Part shown: positions 36,801 through 49,017 of the stretch, piece by piece | Numbering within the stretch: the stretch's first letter is position 1 | Layout: each line of letters starts with the position of its first letter | Source of the DNA: Cladobotryum mycophilum | Taxonomy: Eukaryota > Ascomycota > Sordariomycetes > Hypocreales > Hypocreaceae | Direction: 5' to 3' | NCBI GenBank assembly: GCA_036429605.1 | Contig: CM071589.1 | Location: 3,038,001-3,102,000 of the forward strand | DNA: 64,000 nt | Program-made: the position numbers and the translations under genes | The notes under the pieces: generated by a model | The model's input: only the letters and a program-made list of their open reading frames with translations | Told to the model about the DNA's origin: nothing | Databases searched by the model: none

Positions 36801-39026
36801 ACCTACCTACTTAGTTCTGAGACTCGGTGTATGTGTAAGCGAGAGACAGAGAAAGATGCGTTGCATTTCATGCTCGTGATGCTTTTCTTCTTCACCATCA
36901 TCTCGTACAAGTACCAACAACACCGCATCAGAGTTCAATGCCTAACAAAAAACCAAGTTTCTTCGGCGGCTTCTCTTTTTATCTTCATGGGCTTGCTTGC
37001 TTGGTAAGTTTGTTGTGGCGGATGCGCCTTGTTTCTTCGCCACCTCCGGGCCCTTGCTGACGGCCGTTCAATGCCACCCAGGAATTAACGGGTAAAGCAC
37101 CAACCCTCCACCATCCACCCCCAATGGGATCCATCATCCACACCATCCATCCATCCCTCCCACCCACTCACCCCCAGAACGTTCGTCGCCAAGCACACCA
37201 AGGTAAGCAAACAAAGTTGGATGAAATACATACTTTGTAATCTAAACAAACAAAAATTCAAATACGAACTAGCTTTATGCAAGGGAGGGAGAAACACAAA
37301 CCACTACAAACGAGAAAAGACCCCTCATCTGTTGGAGATTTTCTTTTACGCCTCTTTTCGTCCACCAAATGTCTCGTCACATTACGGGTTCATGCTTTTG
37401 CGTAAGGGAGCCCTGTTTTTGTTTTGGTTTCTTGGGACACCCGACCTGGGTTTGGGGGGAGCTGGAACCTTGCCTTGTACTACGACACAAAAAGGTTCCA
37501 AGACACTGGGTGTCGATTTCAAGAGGCACGTAGCCGTTCCAGATTCATCTCGCCGCGGCTTAGACTGGGGTTACTGTCTTCTTTCTTTTCTTTTTCCTCT
37601 CTCTCTGTATCTCCTTTGGTCTCCACTTTCTCTTTGGCTCGCTATTTTGTTCCATTCATTCATCCATTCATTCAGGTGGTGTGTGTGTGTGTTGCACAAG
37701 GGGGGACAAGGAGGGCATGGATGTCCATTTCAGGCAACTCCATGCTGTTGTGCATAACGATATGAGTAAGTGAGGTGCATCATTTGATTGTGCATATACG
37801 TCAGGCGAAGGAAAAAGAAAGAAGGGCAGAAAAAAGAAGAAAGAAGAAATTGTCAGCATGTTATGCTGTGCGTTTAACCCTTGACCGACTCGGATGGGTG
37901 GGTGGGTGATGTTGTCACGACATGCAGGGACAGGTTTATGTCCCGGGGGCCAAGAAAGCAGCAGAGCAGGTAGCTCAGATTTTCTTGTTTTTATTGCCGA
38001 GCCAACATGCGTTTTATGATGAAACTTGCTTGTTGGATCGTGGTGGGTGATGGTGGTGTCAGTTGCCGCAAGTACCGCGTCGGCCAGTCCCAAGACATGC
38101 GTCGAAGAACATTGGATGGATGGAAGACGGCCAGCCAGTTAGTTGCTTGGATAGGTAATGATCATATGGCCGCCGCGGGGTGGAATTGATGAACCAACGC
38201 GCGGAACAGCACCGTATATTCCCGTGCCCAGTGGAATGGATCCATCCTCTCTCCAGCTATTACTTGTACGAACTGACTGTTGACTGACTGACTGATCCTT
38301 GACGGATTTCCGTTCCGTGATGTGTGTGATGCGTACATACCAACACAGCTTCAGGGCTGGCCATCCATCCATCCATCCATTCTTCTTGACAGCGGAACCG
38401 TTCCAATGGGACCAACGTTCAGCCCTTTCTCGGGACCTGCCACCTACGGACCGATTTTTGCCTTGAAAGGGCGCACGTCTGTACAACAATCTCGACTTGA
38501 AACTCGGTGCTTCTCTTGATCTCGCTTACTGTATTGTACCCCTCTCTCTCTCTCTCCCTCCCCTTTCCCAATCGCCTGATTCAACACCATCTACAAAGTA
38601 CTACTCATACAATGCGAGGTACATACACTCGCTGTACATGTAGATATACAAGTGCCAATGGTGGGTTTCATTCATTCTCTCCTCTCACCCCTAAGAATGG
38701 CAAAAGAAAAAGAAAAGAAGAAAAAAAAACAGCACCGTCACACACTCCATTAAAACGGACGGATCCGCTGCATGTCATGCAAATCGGGCATGGCCTCCTG
38801 CGCGCGTCGCTCCGCAGGTTGTAGCCAGCCCAGCCCATCCCAGCCCACCTCAGCCTGCAGCGAGCAGGCAGGTACAATATGTAGGCTGTACACTGTGCTC
38901 TGCTCACCACCGTCACCCCATCCATCCCAATGAGAAAAAGAAGGTTGAATGGAAAACCAGGCCCATCCTTTCCACTGACTGGGAGGGAGGGGCTGCATTA
39001 CTAAGTACCTCGTGTGTGTGTGTGTA

Positions 39027-39060
39027 GTTCAGATTCAGGTTCAGGTTCAGGTTCAGGTTC
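39027..39060. repeat. TTCAGG hexamer array
   Basis: Five consecutive TTCAGG-type units (the first is TTCAGA). It lies just after a TG dinucleotide run at 39010-39026. Confidence 0.85.
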
Positions 39061-40877
39061 CAAAATATCCCGAACAACCAAGTCCCTTAAACATTGGGAA
39101 GTCGGGGTCCTTTTTTATTGTAACGAATTGAGTGTCCATGACGTTTTTTTCTCCCTTTAGAACTTACAATGTTCAACCGGCGGCCCTGCCGTTCTTTCAT
39201 TTCGGCACATGGAGATTCCCTCATCTGCAAAACTCGCCAAGCACCCCTTGATTGCCTCAATTGGAATTGGAACCCCCCTCATCGTAATTGTACATACATA
39301 TATACACATACTACACACTCACATTGCATCCCATGTCTAACTACGGAGTAAACGACCAGGCATGCTTGGGAAATAGTAGGTGCAGTTATTAAATTGTAAG
39401 AGAGGGGTTTTTTTTCCTTCCTTTCACCTTGGCTGCTACCACCACACACCCATCATCATCACTCACACTACGCATCATGCATCATTCATCTCTGCTTTTG
39501 CTGTATACTTCCTAATGCATCCCTAGTGCCGAAATCTATTGAATGTTCTATGCCAGGAGTAATCAGCGCCAACCTTGCGGCAGCGAACAGACATTATGTA
39601 CATACGTATGCGTACGGTATGAATGACCTTGCTACTGTATGTACCTAGCAAGCAGGTAACGAGAGCGGAGTACGCGCTACCTGACCCTCGTAATTTGGGG
39701 CATTCGATGCACACTCCAAAACGGTCCCCATCTTTCGAACACACATCTTAGCTACTCCCGTGCTGCTCAGCTCCTTTGCCCGACAAAAAAAAAAAAAAGA
39801 GAGAGAGAGACAGAGAGAGACAGAGGGAACGGAAGAGAGATCCAGGCCTTCATAAGACGGGCCCGCCAACACCGACTTTGAAACCCCCCTTTCCGATCCG
39901 TAGTATGCCGACACATACATATCATACCATAGCTACGGAATACTACATAGACATATTGTAATACAACCACTACGGAGTTCACAGCTTACTGTGGATTGAT
40001 GGGATCATCCTCCTTGCGAATCTCAGTGGCCGGCTCGTTTATCCGGTCGGTACGGAAGTAAGCTCTTGTGTGTGTGTGTGTGTGTGTCTTTTTTTCTTTC
40101 TCCCTCCCCTTCCCACGTGTTTTCGCTTTCACGTCTGCCGCGTTCCATCATCAGATGATCGCTCCAAGAAACCCATGATAATAAGCTATTTGTTCCTAGC
40201 GTCGCCCTTCCTTTATCCTTTTTTTTTCTTTTCTTTTTTCTTTCCTTTCTCGCCCCAGGCAAAAACGCGCAAGGGGTGTTGTTCCGAGAGTTGGTGGTCG
40301 ACCTGCCCGATGAAGTGGAAGCAACCACACAAATTCCGTAGAACCGATCTCTTGTTTTCCCACCCAGAAAAAAAACAAAGAGACCAGGGTTTTGGTTGGG
40401 GGTGGTGGAGGAGAAGGAGGAGGAGGAGGGCATAGGTCCGTTTTGCTCGGTGAAGTTGACTCGGCCATGTTTCTGTCATATTTCCCATGGGACCTGCCTA
40501 ATACCTTGCATCTTTGAATGTACGTGTTTGTATATGTGCATGCGTCTGCGTAATGCGTATGCGTATGTGTATGTGTAAGTGTACATACATGAAGTACTAT
40601 GGATGTTATGTACAAGTATGTGCGTAGGGATGTCCAGGACAAGCATCCCATCCCATCCAGCCGCGCTAGTAAAAGAAGGCAGCAGAGCAATTGAACCTGA
40701 GCAGGTGTTTTTTGGGGGGTCCGGGAGGAGGGAAGGCAAGGGAGACGGTTCCACACCGAGATGCCTTTAATGCTGTCTCTGCGCCTCTCCCCAACGGGCG
40801 AAATCTAATTGAATAATACAGTGCAAGAGAGAAAGTGATGGCACTTGTAGCAAAAGCTCAGCACGCCTACGGAGATA

Positions 40878-40910
40878 CTGCCACTACTGCTGCTGCTGCT
40901 GCTGCTGCTA
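40878..40910. repeat. (CTG)n microsatellite
   Basis: About eight trinucleotide units in non-coding sequence. It creates a false poly-Ala stretch in an open frame at 40835-41197 that has no other support. Confidence 0.8.
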
Positions 40911-41212
40911 CGCAAAACGCGGCAGAAAGCGTCCCTCGGCCCGTAATTAGCCAAGAAAGACACCGTCTTGAACACTATCAGTCCTCACTTTATGAGCCCA
41001 AAAACCAAGAATGCAATTTAGACACGGATAATTCCTCGTCCTTTCTTTTTGAAAGGAAAAGAATCGAAGAGAAGAAACGAGAAGAGGGGTGCTTAAAAAC
41101 AAAAACAGCCAAGCAAAAAAAGGCAGAGCTGGTCCGGGTTTTTGACGCTGGGAATGGGAGGACCATCATCCATGGATTTGATTTTTGGCCAGGGTAAGAT
41201 CATCCAGAGGGG

Positions 41213-41270
41213 CTCTCTCTCTCTCTCTCACTCACACACACACACACACACACACACACTCTCACACTCT
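41213..41270. repeat. Compound (CT)n-(CA)n microsatellite
   Basis: CT units run into CACT and then about a dozen CA units. Confidence 0.9.
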
Positions 41271-42374
41271 CAACAAACAATCACACTCAAACTCGTTTGC
41301 TCTCACCCACTCACTCACTCCATGATTGCTACCAGGATTTCCTGGGATCTGCTTCACGGACCTTCCAAAGGTACCTGCTCCCATTGCCGACGGGGGGTAA
41401 GGGGGAGGGGGTGGTGGTGATGGTTAGTGGTAGTGGTGGTCCCCCCATTTTCACGTACTCGTAACGGCGACAAGCCATGGGGGGAACTTTGTCTCGCAAG
41501 TACGAACTCGAGCCTACATATCGGTGTGCTGTAGGCATGGGAATTTGGGGTGAGGGGAGAGAGCCCAGTCCTGCCCTGCATCTGCTTTCTTGTTGCCTCG
41601 CGTTCTAGTAGACTGGTATTTTGCCCATGGAAAGGAGATCCTTTTGAGCAGGTGACCAAAAAAAAAAAAAGACGTTTTCCCATTCATGATCAAAACAAAC
41701 GATTGTTCAGTGTCATTGCCTTTCGTCATCCCATCCACGTCTAGTTCTCTAGGGTACCTGAATCCCTAATCCCACCCGTCCTTACTCCGTAATCTTCCCT
41801 TCTGGCTCGGCTACCAAGACTTTTCCTCCTAAAAAGGCAGACAAGAAACAAAAATACATACACACCCTCCTCCATAGTATCTAATATACTGTAAAAGAAA
41901 AGAAAGAGCCCAATTCTGCTTTTCTTCCTAACGCAAGCCACACCAGTGGAAAAAACCTGCAACTAACGTTTTCCGTAGCGAACGGAGATGCCATGGATGT
42001 GGCAAAAAAGGAAATGCGGGGAGGGGGGATGGATGATGGTTCAAATCAAGGCCAAGGATTGTTTTGATGATGCTCCCGGATGGATCCATGATGGAAAATC
42101 TAATCGACGGACCCCCCAACAAAAAAAAGGGGAACGAAAAAAACTTTAATATACTCACTCAGCCTAATCGAGTTCACACATTATAATAAATATTTTTAAG
42201 TTTCTGCTCAAACGTAACCGAGACAGAGAGAACAAAAAGAGAACATCTAGATCCATCGCTAATTCCTCGTGCAGGTAACCAAGTTTTCCCCTCCCTCCCA
42301 AAAACAAAAGCCTACGCTATACAAAATCCTGTGCCTATAATGCCAAATCCATGTAACGATACATGACGAAATTG

Positions 42375-44192
42375 CTAAAGAATCAATCCATATGGCCTAT
42401 CAAAACATTCGTCCCAATCCGTCTTCCCGGACAGCCAAAACTTCTTCAGCACCGAGAGGGCCACAAACGGCACCACTCCGGCCGAAGGTTCGTTGCCCAG
42501 GGACGTCAAATGCCGTTGCACGAGCGCTCCCTCAGCTGCTGTCTTGGCTGCCACGCCAGCCACCAGGAGGGGCCAGAACACGCTCATTGGGCGCACGGGC
42601 AAGTCCACTGACGACTTAAGCAGCCGGAACAGGTTATCGTAGTGATGCTTCTTCAGTTCCTTGCAGCGGCACCGATGTTCGGACGCGCAGGGCACGGTTA
42701 GGCTGCCGTATAGAGCCACTGCGGACCGAAAGATGGATGCAATAATGCCATATTCCTTGCCCTTTGGCAGGGCATCGATCCAGTCGCGTAGGGAACATGA
42801 GTCGATATGTTGTAAAAGGCTGCATATGCTCTGTGGCTCCGTACTGGGGGTCCAACTGCTATAGCTTTGCTCCGATACTGGAGAGAGCAGAGTATCTACG
42901 ACTGCTACCTGCAGCCGAAGACGGTTGATGCGGATAATATCAAGGAACAGTATTGGGGGACAGTAGAAGAATGGAACGATATCTACTTCATATAATTCAT
43001 TCACGAGATCGATATCGAAATGTGATACCTCGGCCAACTGGTCGTTTCGGGGGCTGGTGGTATTGAAAACTGTAAAGATGCTGTTCCAAGTCAAGAACGG
43101 TTAGGAATTAGTAAACTATATATATAATATGGCTCATAAGTCACTACTCAGAACTTACATGACAGACGCTCGAAGCTCATGCCTTGGTGATGTAGGCGAG
43201 GCCATCAAGCATTCGAAGCCACCGCAGTACTTGACTAGATCCAAGAACCCCCTGGCATGGGGGCGAAAGTGTAGCGAATGAGAGACCAAAATCTACATCA
43301 CGTCAGTAAAACGGCCCCCTTTGAGGGAAACAAGACTGGGCGTACCGATGCCCCCAGCAACGATCGAACACTCGAGAATAAAGGGTAAACACTGTCATTT
43401 GAATACCACTTAATCTCTTCTCCAAGGGCATTAAGTGCGAACCCAATCTGACGGTAGAACCTCGTCCACAGGCCAGACATGGGGCCCGAAGTATATGAAA
43501 GTGCCTGGAGATCGAGACCGTGTAGCTGGTGCTGGGCCGCTGCTATGACATGGAACCCAAACACCAATGCCAACGTCGCATGCCTGAAAGATGGCCGCAT
43601 CATCTGGAACATCTCGTAGGTGATGTAGCCGGTGTGGGCGTCTGGCGGCACGATTTGCCTTGCGGGCATAGACGTCTTGATGATGCTCGTGTTCCCTGTG
43701 TTTGGAGCAACTGATTAGACAAGGTTGGGGGCCCAAGGAAGTCGATGAGAAAGTTACTCAAAACGCACAAGTATCCAGGATCTTGATAGATTCCCATTCT
43801 TCATGCCAGATATTGGGAGCCAGGAACAGATCGAGCTCCTCCTCGCTGCCAGATGGGCTGGCTGGTGATCCCTCGCTTCTCGGTCTCCCATTGAGTCTCT
43901 CGCCGGGACTCAGCGCAGCCACCGTCAAGCTGCTCTTGCCCCTCTTTCCAGTCTTTGGCGATAAGCTCTTATTCCTGGTCCCCTTTGACTTGCCGGAGAC
44001 TGATCTCGCATTCTGCAGCCTCGAGACCTTGCCCATGGGAAGCCAGGTCAGTGGTTTCTGATCTTTATATCCGGGACATACTATGCCCATTGAGCTGCAC
44101 GATGCGCACACGGGTGTGGAGCCATCGCAGGCTCTATTACGGCGGAGGCATTCCCAGCATTGCCGTGAGCTAGCGGTAGTGGTGGGCGTCAT
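42375..44192 (-). CDS. Zn2Cys6 binuclear-cluster transcription factor
   Basis: Exons 44192-43769, 43695-43346, 43292-43159 and 43080-42375 encode 537 residues with matching phases. Residues 12-41 or so hold the zinc cluster C-x2-C-x6-C-x5-C-x2-C-x6-C (CWECLRRNRACDGSTPVCAS, then CSSMGIVC), which binds DNA as a Gal4-type domain. It is followed by a Ser/Lys/Pro-rich linker. The remainder is a helical regulatory region of the Fungal_trans_2 type, with MRPSFRHATLALVFGFHVIA, HLRDWIDALP-like helices and the C-terminal FVALSVLKKFWLSGKTDWDE. That region commonly senses or transmits signals but has no defined ligand. ATG 44192 lies just before the cluster, the usual place. Target genes cannot be read from the sequence; no metabolic cluster surrounds it. 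Confidence 0.9.
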
Positions 44193-45544
44193 TCTCCCTG
44201 TGGGATTGAAGAACTGATGATGAACGAAGACGACGACGACGACGACGACGACGACAACGGGAGTGTATCGCGTGAGAAGAAGTCCGGGGAACCAATGAAG
44301 AGGATGTATTTTCACCCCCACACACGTATTGCTTCTTGTTTCCAAGCTTGCTTTCCACCTTTTTTCTTGTCCAAAAGCGCTTCGCAGTATCAAGACGAAA
44401 AGAAATGATTTGACAAGAAGTGAATGAGTGACAGCATTGACAGGCTTTTTAAGAAAGAAATGCGCTTCTTTTTCCCTCTTGGCTTCCTTTGTCCGGGTTC
44501 CTGTTTTGGTGCCTTTTTTTGATGTCCCCTCTCTCCCCCCATGTCTCACATCGTCGCCGAAACGTTGAGACGCTGCTAAAAAAGCAAAAGCCTTACCATT
44601 GCACACACACAACACGCATGCATGTGACCTTTGGCTCTCCAACTAAACCGCACGCCTTTTTGGGGGGCCACCTAAGCTTCGGCATATACCTTCTTCGGTA
44701 GGTGCGGCCCGTGAACAACGCCAGCAACCGTCATGGCGCGCTCCAAACGTCCTCGGTAGAGGAACGTGAGAAATGCAGATAAGCCCATCCATTGTCTTTT
44801 TTGGTCTTGAAGGATTCTTTCAATCCCGGGCTCTTTAACGAGTTTAATGTTTCTCACAAAGGACCCGGTCCCCTCCCTAGTCAGCCTTAGCGATAGCCGT
44901 TTGTCGAATCAATGTTTGCCCGCATAGTCTTGCTTGGAGATTCCTCGTACAATATGCCCATTCTAGACTACATGTTTCACCATCGGTCTATCTCTCTTTT
45001 TTCCCTACTTGTACATTGATGATTTGTTGACTGCAACTAGAGGTGGACTTGTCTTCCGTGTTACTCCTCAAGATGACAAGGGACGGGATATATACGGGAA
45101 GGCTGCCGTGTTCATGTCTTCTACAAAACTTCTTGAAGCCGTTAAGATGACTACATGACAAGCTTCGCCACCCTCATTATAGGAATAGGGGGCAAAATGC
45201 CTTGGAAATAGCTCAAGGGTCTCAGTCTCATGGTTAGTCCGGGGCCGTATCAATTCAGTCCCCGAGACATGCCCGGCAAGCTAACCATGTCGTCACCAAA
45301 GAATAAATATCCGTTGCTGTTTTATGAATTGAACATGTACAAAGTAGCACTTAATTCTTGAGTAAAGGTCTCTTAGCACGCCGAATGATCCGCCCCCTCA
45401 TTATCGTCACATAATCTGGGAACATGACCAGATATGCCGGGATTTACATGCTCCATCCATGATTCCTTCACTCCAGTTTTGCCCGCGTCCATCGTAACAT
45501 TTGCAGGGACCACCCTTGCTCGTCCACCATCTGTCGGATTAAGC
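44193..45544. other. 1.35 kb spacer: Zn2Cys6 gene promoter and LC8 3' flank
   Basis: No gene is supported. A (GAC)n tract at 44228-44255 lies just upstream of the Zn2Cys6 start, probably in its leader. Confidence 0.5.
44228..44255. repeat. (GAC)n microsatellite
   Basis: About nine trinucleotide units, 36 bases upstream of the Zn2Cys6 start codon. Confidence 0.85.
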
Positions 45545-46273
45545 TTATTGTGTCTTGAAGAGCAGGATGGCGCAGTGGCCGAGGTAAAAGTATATAAAGT
45601 GCTTCGTCTCTGCGGGAACACGTGTGTCAGTCAAGCGTGATGCATTGTAGGAACCTTGCCAGCAGGAAGAGGGCCTGCTGCCAAGCGAGGATCGGTCAGC
45701 TTACCGTGGGTAACGAAGCTGCCAAAGTTTCGGCCGACAATGCAATGCCAGGTAGGGCCCTTGCGCTCGTCAAACTGTGCGTCACGGAAGTTAGTATGGA
45801 TGGCGGCTGTGAGATCTAGATCGGCTGAAGGGGATGGCTGACTGTTCGCTTAATGTGCTGCGCAATGTCCTGTCATTGGTCGTTAGAATCAATCAATTAA
45901 TCAATCCTTGGATGTGGCTGGCTTTCTCGACTACCGTACCTTTTCGATTGTGAACTTGGCCATGGCCTCCTGAGCTGCAACCTTGTTGTCAGCTTCTTTT
46001 TAACTCTGCTATGATATAGGATCGTTCGTGGTGCCTTGTTCCAACATACCAACTTCGATGGACTCTTGTTGCATATCTTCGGTCTTTGATTTCGGTCAGT
46101 CTTATTGAACATCAATGGCGCATTCGTGGTAACCCTTACCATATCCGCAGACTTGATTTGTGCTGCAAAGTGCCTAGTCAGCAGAGCTTCTCCCAAGAGA
46201 CGGGTCTGAACAACTCCATCATACCTTCAAGCTTCTCCCGCACATTGGGAGTGTCTGCCTGCTTCTCCGCCAT
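45545..46273 (-). CDS. Dynein light chain LC8 (DYNLL), seven exons
   Basis: Small hub protein of cytoplasmic dynein that dimerises many partners, acting in nuclear and organelle transport in hyphae. Seven exons (46273-46225, 46162-46140, 46083-46050, 45974-45940, 45869-45843, 45774-45705, 45609-45545) join to exactly 303 bases, 100 residues. The N-terminus [18 protein letters not shown] is variable. The rest is diagnostic: [20 protein letters not shown], then [57 protein letters not shown] and FKTQ. Exons are 23-70 bases, so no single long open frame reveals the gene. All phases match, although the donor after exon 5 (GTCAGC) is unusual. Identity is not in doubt. Confidence 0.96.
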
Positions 46274-49017
46274 TTTGCTGGTTTATAGAGTATACGAGGG
46301 GGTTTGCTTCGGTTATGTATGCGACCTTCTGCTGCTGCTGCTGCTTCGAGAGAAAAAATGGATCAGAAAAAAAGGCTCCTTGGCGAATGGAGACGTGAAA
46401 GCAACTATCAAAGGAAATCGTGGGAACTACCACCCCTTTCGGAAGGGCGGCGTTGGAGGGGTTCGTCGTACCGTTCGTTCGTTCGTTCGTTCTGAGCTTT
46501 TGGCGCGATCTTGGAGACACAAGGAGCAACTGATTGGAGCGTTGGGTTAGAAATTAGAACTTTGGGCGCGCACGCGACATGAAAAGGGGACTAGGCAGAG
46601 ATGAGATGAGATGATACCTTTTAGAGATGCAGCAAGGAGTTTGTGGCCAGGGCTTGCTTGGATCGGTCGCGTTCCTGTTGCATTCAGCTTCCCTAGGTAT
46701 GGGCTGGTTTGATAGGTTGTCAGGGTCTGTCTGGGTCTGCTTGGCCGGTTGGCGAATCAACAACACCCAAGGCAGGTTGGCAGGCTGGCAGGCTGGCTAA
46801 GCCGTCGGGACGCACGAGCCAGGAACAATGGAAAGAAACGTGGCGGGGCTGCTGCTGCTGCTGCTGCTGCTGCACTTGGGGGAAGAATTTCCATAACAAG
46901 CAACAAGCTGGAGCCTTGGACGGAATAATTATTGCTCGCTGCAAGGTACCTCATGCACCTCCAAGGAGCTTCGGTTTTGCACGTGAAGAATATCATACCT
47001 GTAAAAAAAGGAGGGCTAATCTAGGTAATGGATCGTCCGTGTGGTTCAATGTATACCTATCTATTACATTAGTACCCAAGGTTACATGAGACTTGCAGAC
47101 CTGAAGCCGAAACCTGCCCGTTTGTTGCTTTGATGCCTCAAAAAGGGGGTAAGCAATAGATCACCTTGTAAGCGGCAAACGCGAGAAAAGAAAAAAGGGT
47201 AAAACAACTTATTCAGCATCGTTAATTTAGAATAAAGTCTCCCTGGATATGATGGCAGCTTTCACTGCCCTTGTCATGACGTCACTACGAGGATAGTTTT
47301 GTTGGTTGGTTAAACAAGGCTGCGAGATGCGTAAAGGGCGGAGACAGCTTCACTAACGGTGTTGCCCTTCTTTCTGAAGTAAATGTTTAGATACCAATTC
47401 ACCGTGTTAGCTTCACTGCTGCCAAATCAATATCACCAATCTCTCAAAATGAATGAATTTACTGCTTTTTTCTAGGATGATACGAGGATGCTTGAAGCCA
47501 GCTCGAATTATGGCTAGACTGTGGGCGAATGGACTACTAGGTACTAAAGCATTTTTCCCATTCCTGATACAATAGAATCATGGGCCAGAATTATTATACA
47601 CCAAACCAGATATCGGTATAGACGAAGAGGCATCTGACAAGAGACCTCGAAGTGATGGTTTTGTTTTCGCCAACATGCCTGCTGAGATGCCATGTTTTGT
47701 GACTACGTTCTCATTGACCAGTCCATCTCTTGACGATGTCATATATTGCTTGAGACGGGTTGCAATATTATGATGCTTAGGTAAGAACGCTGAATGCGTT
47801 ATTCGCCTAGTTTAATAAGCTGTGAACGTGAGATATCATCAACATCAGAGGTCAACAAGCTAAGCTTCATTGCACAATATCGTGCCCCATTCTCATCGAC
47901 AAATCGATCCACGGACACGAGCTACATTTAGCCGTAAAGATTTTATCTATCCACGGTGTTTTCTTTAATTTTCCTCCAAGGTCAATTTTGATGTTGAAAT
48001 TGTACCAATACACATCCCAGGATACATCATTTCAGGTCAATGCCCAAGTTTTTGTCCATCAGCCACAATGATTGACTTGTTCTGGCTTCTTACATCTGCG
48101 TCATTGCATAATACATCGTTGCTATATTCGATATCTACCTGATTCTATGCCTATTATGATGCATATATATATTAGTCGACAGTCCATACATATGAGCTGG
48201 CCGGCCTTCTTCGAGACATGTTTTCGTCTCGGTTGGACAGCCAGTCCATGCATGACTTCACTTAACATTACATACGATTTATCACATTGCGGTTTTCTTT
48301 AGCTTTCATTTTCCCTCTCCTAGAATCGTATTCTCAGATAAGCTGGCTTTTTGTGTAGTTACCGGTTCCCAGAGCCAGACTTCGTATACTCTTGGTTGTC
48401 AGCTCCGGGGCTTTCACAAACTCGTGAGCAGTGGGAAACACTTCTCCTATACGTAACACTAATGATATAAAGCACTCGCAGGTGAACAGGATGAGAAATT
48501 TGATATAGTTTTACCAATAGTCTAAATATATATATTCATAATTGTGGATTATTGGATTGTTGGATCGGTTATGAGACTATCAAATGCTAGCTTGGTATGT
48601 TTTTGCCGTAGACTTTGGCATTTCAAGGAAACAAATCACAGTACATCAATACTTGGTAGTATGCTTGGCCCCAAACCTAGGAGAGGCAATGTTCATTGTA
48701 CATGTCAGAGTAATAATTTACCCCTCAATCATTAGCATCATTTAATATTTACTACATTATTATCAGGAAAATGATTCACTTTCACCAATAACACGAGTGT
48801 TTAGGGTAGGTAATTACACGTAAGCCCCCAGCCCATCCATCCTGCATGCAAGGACGCACGGACCTGTTTATTTTTTCTTATCCCCACCTGATCCACCGAT
48901 AACATCAATTTTTTCTTCTCTTATTTTACTTCAAATCAACAAACATTCCTCAAGAATGCACACAAGTCAAATGTTGAGCACATGACAGTCTCCCGCCACA
49001 TTGGCGACTAATAAATC
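46274..49017. other. 2.7 kb spacer with an AT-rich tract (about 47,150-48,990)
   Basis: The left part is LC8 promoter with CTG and GTTC repeats. The right 1.8 kb is clearly AT-rich; two lines I counted, at 48,121 and 48,541, have 32% and 37% G+C. It has no coding potential. A degenerate repeat or a RIP-affected relic is possible, but I see no element ends. Confidence 0.5.

Larger units (their letters stand above)
31067..42374. other. 11.3 kb gene-poor region rich in microsatellites
   Basis: Between ELL and the Zn2Cys6 gene I find no exon chain with recognisable protein motifs on either strand, and no transposon terminal repeats or polymerase motifs. It holds many short tandem tracts (GT, CT, CA, CCA, CTG, TTCAGG), frequent ACCTACCTACC/GGTACCTA words, poly-T tracts, and two exact TACTCCGTA-type 9-mers (39342-39350, 41783-41791). 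Small intron-rich genes would be easy to miss by eye. A non-coding RNA or a long promoter is possible. Confidence 0.5.

Noticed and set aside
45560..45610. tRNA-like text (GGCGCAGTGGCCGAGG)
   Set aside because: It is the reverse strand of the last LC8 exon (YLGHCAILL) and no matching acceptor stem or TPsiC arm follows.
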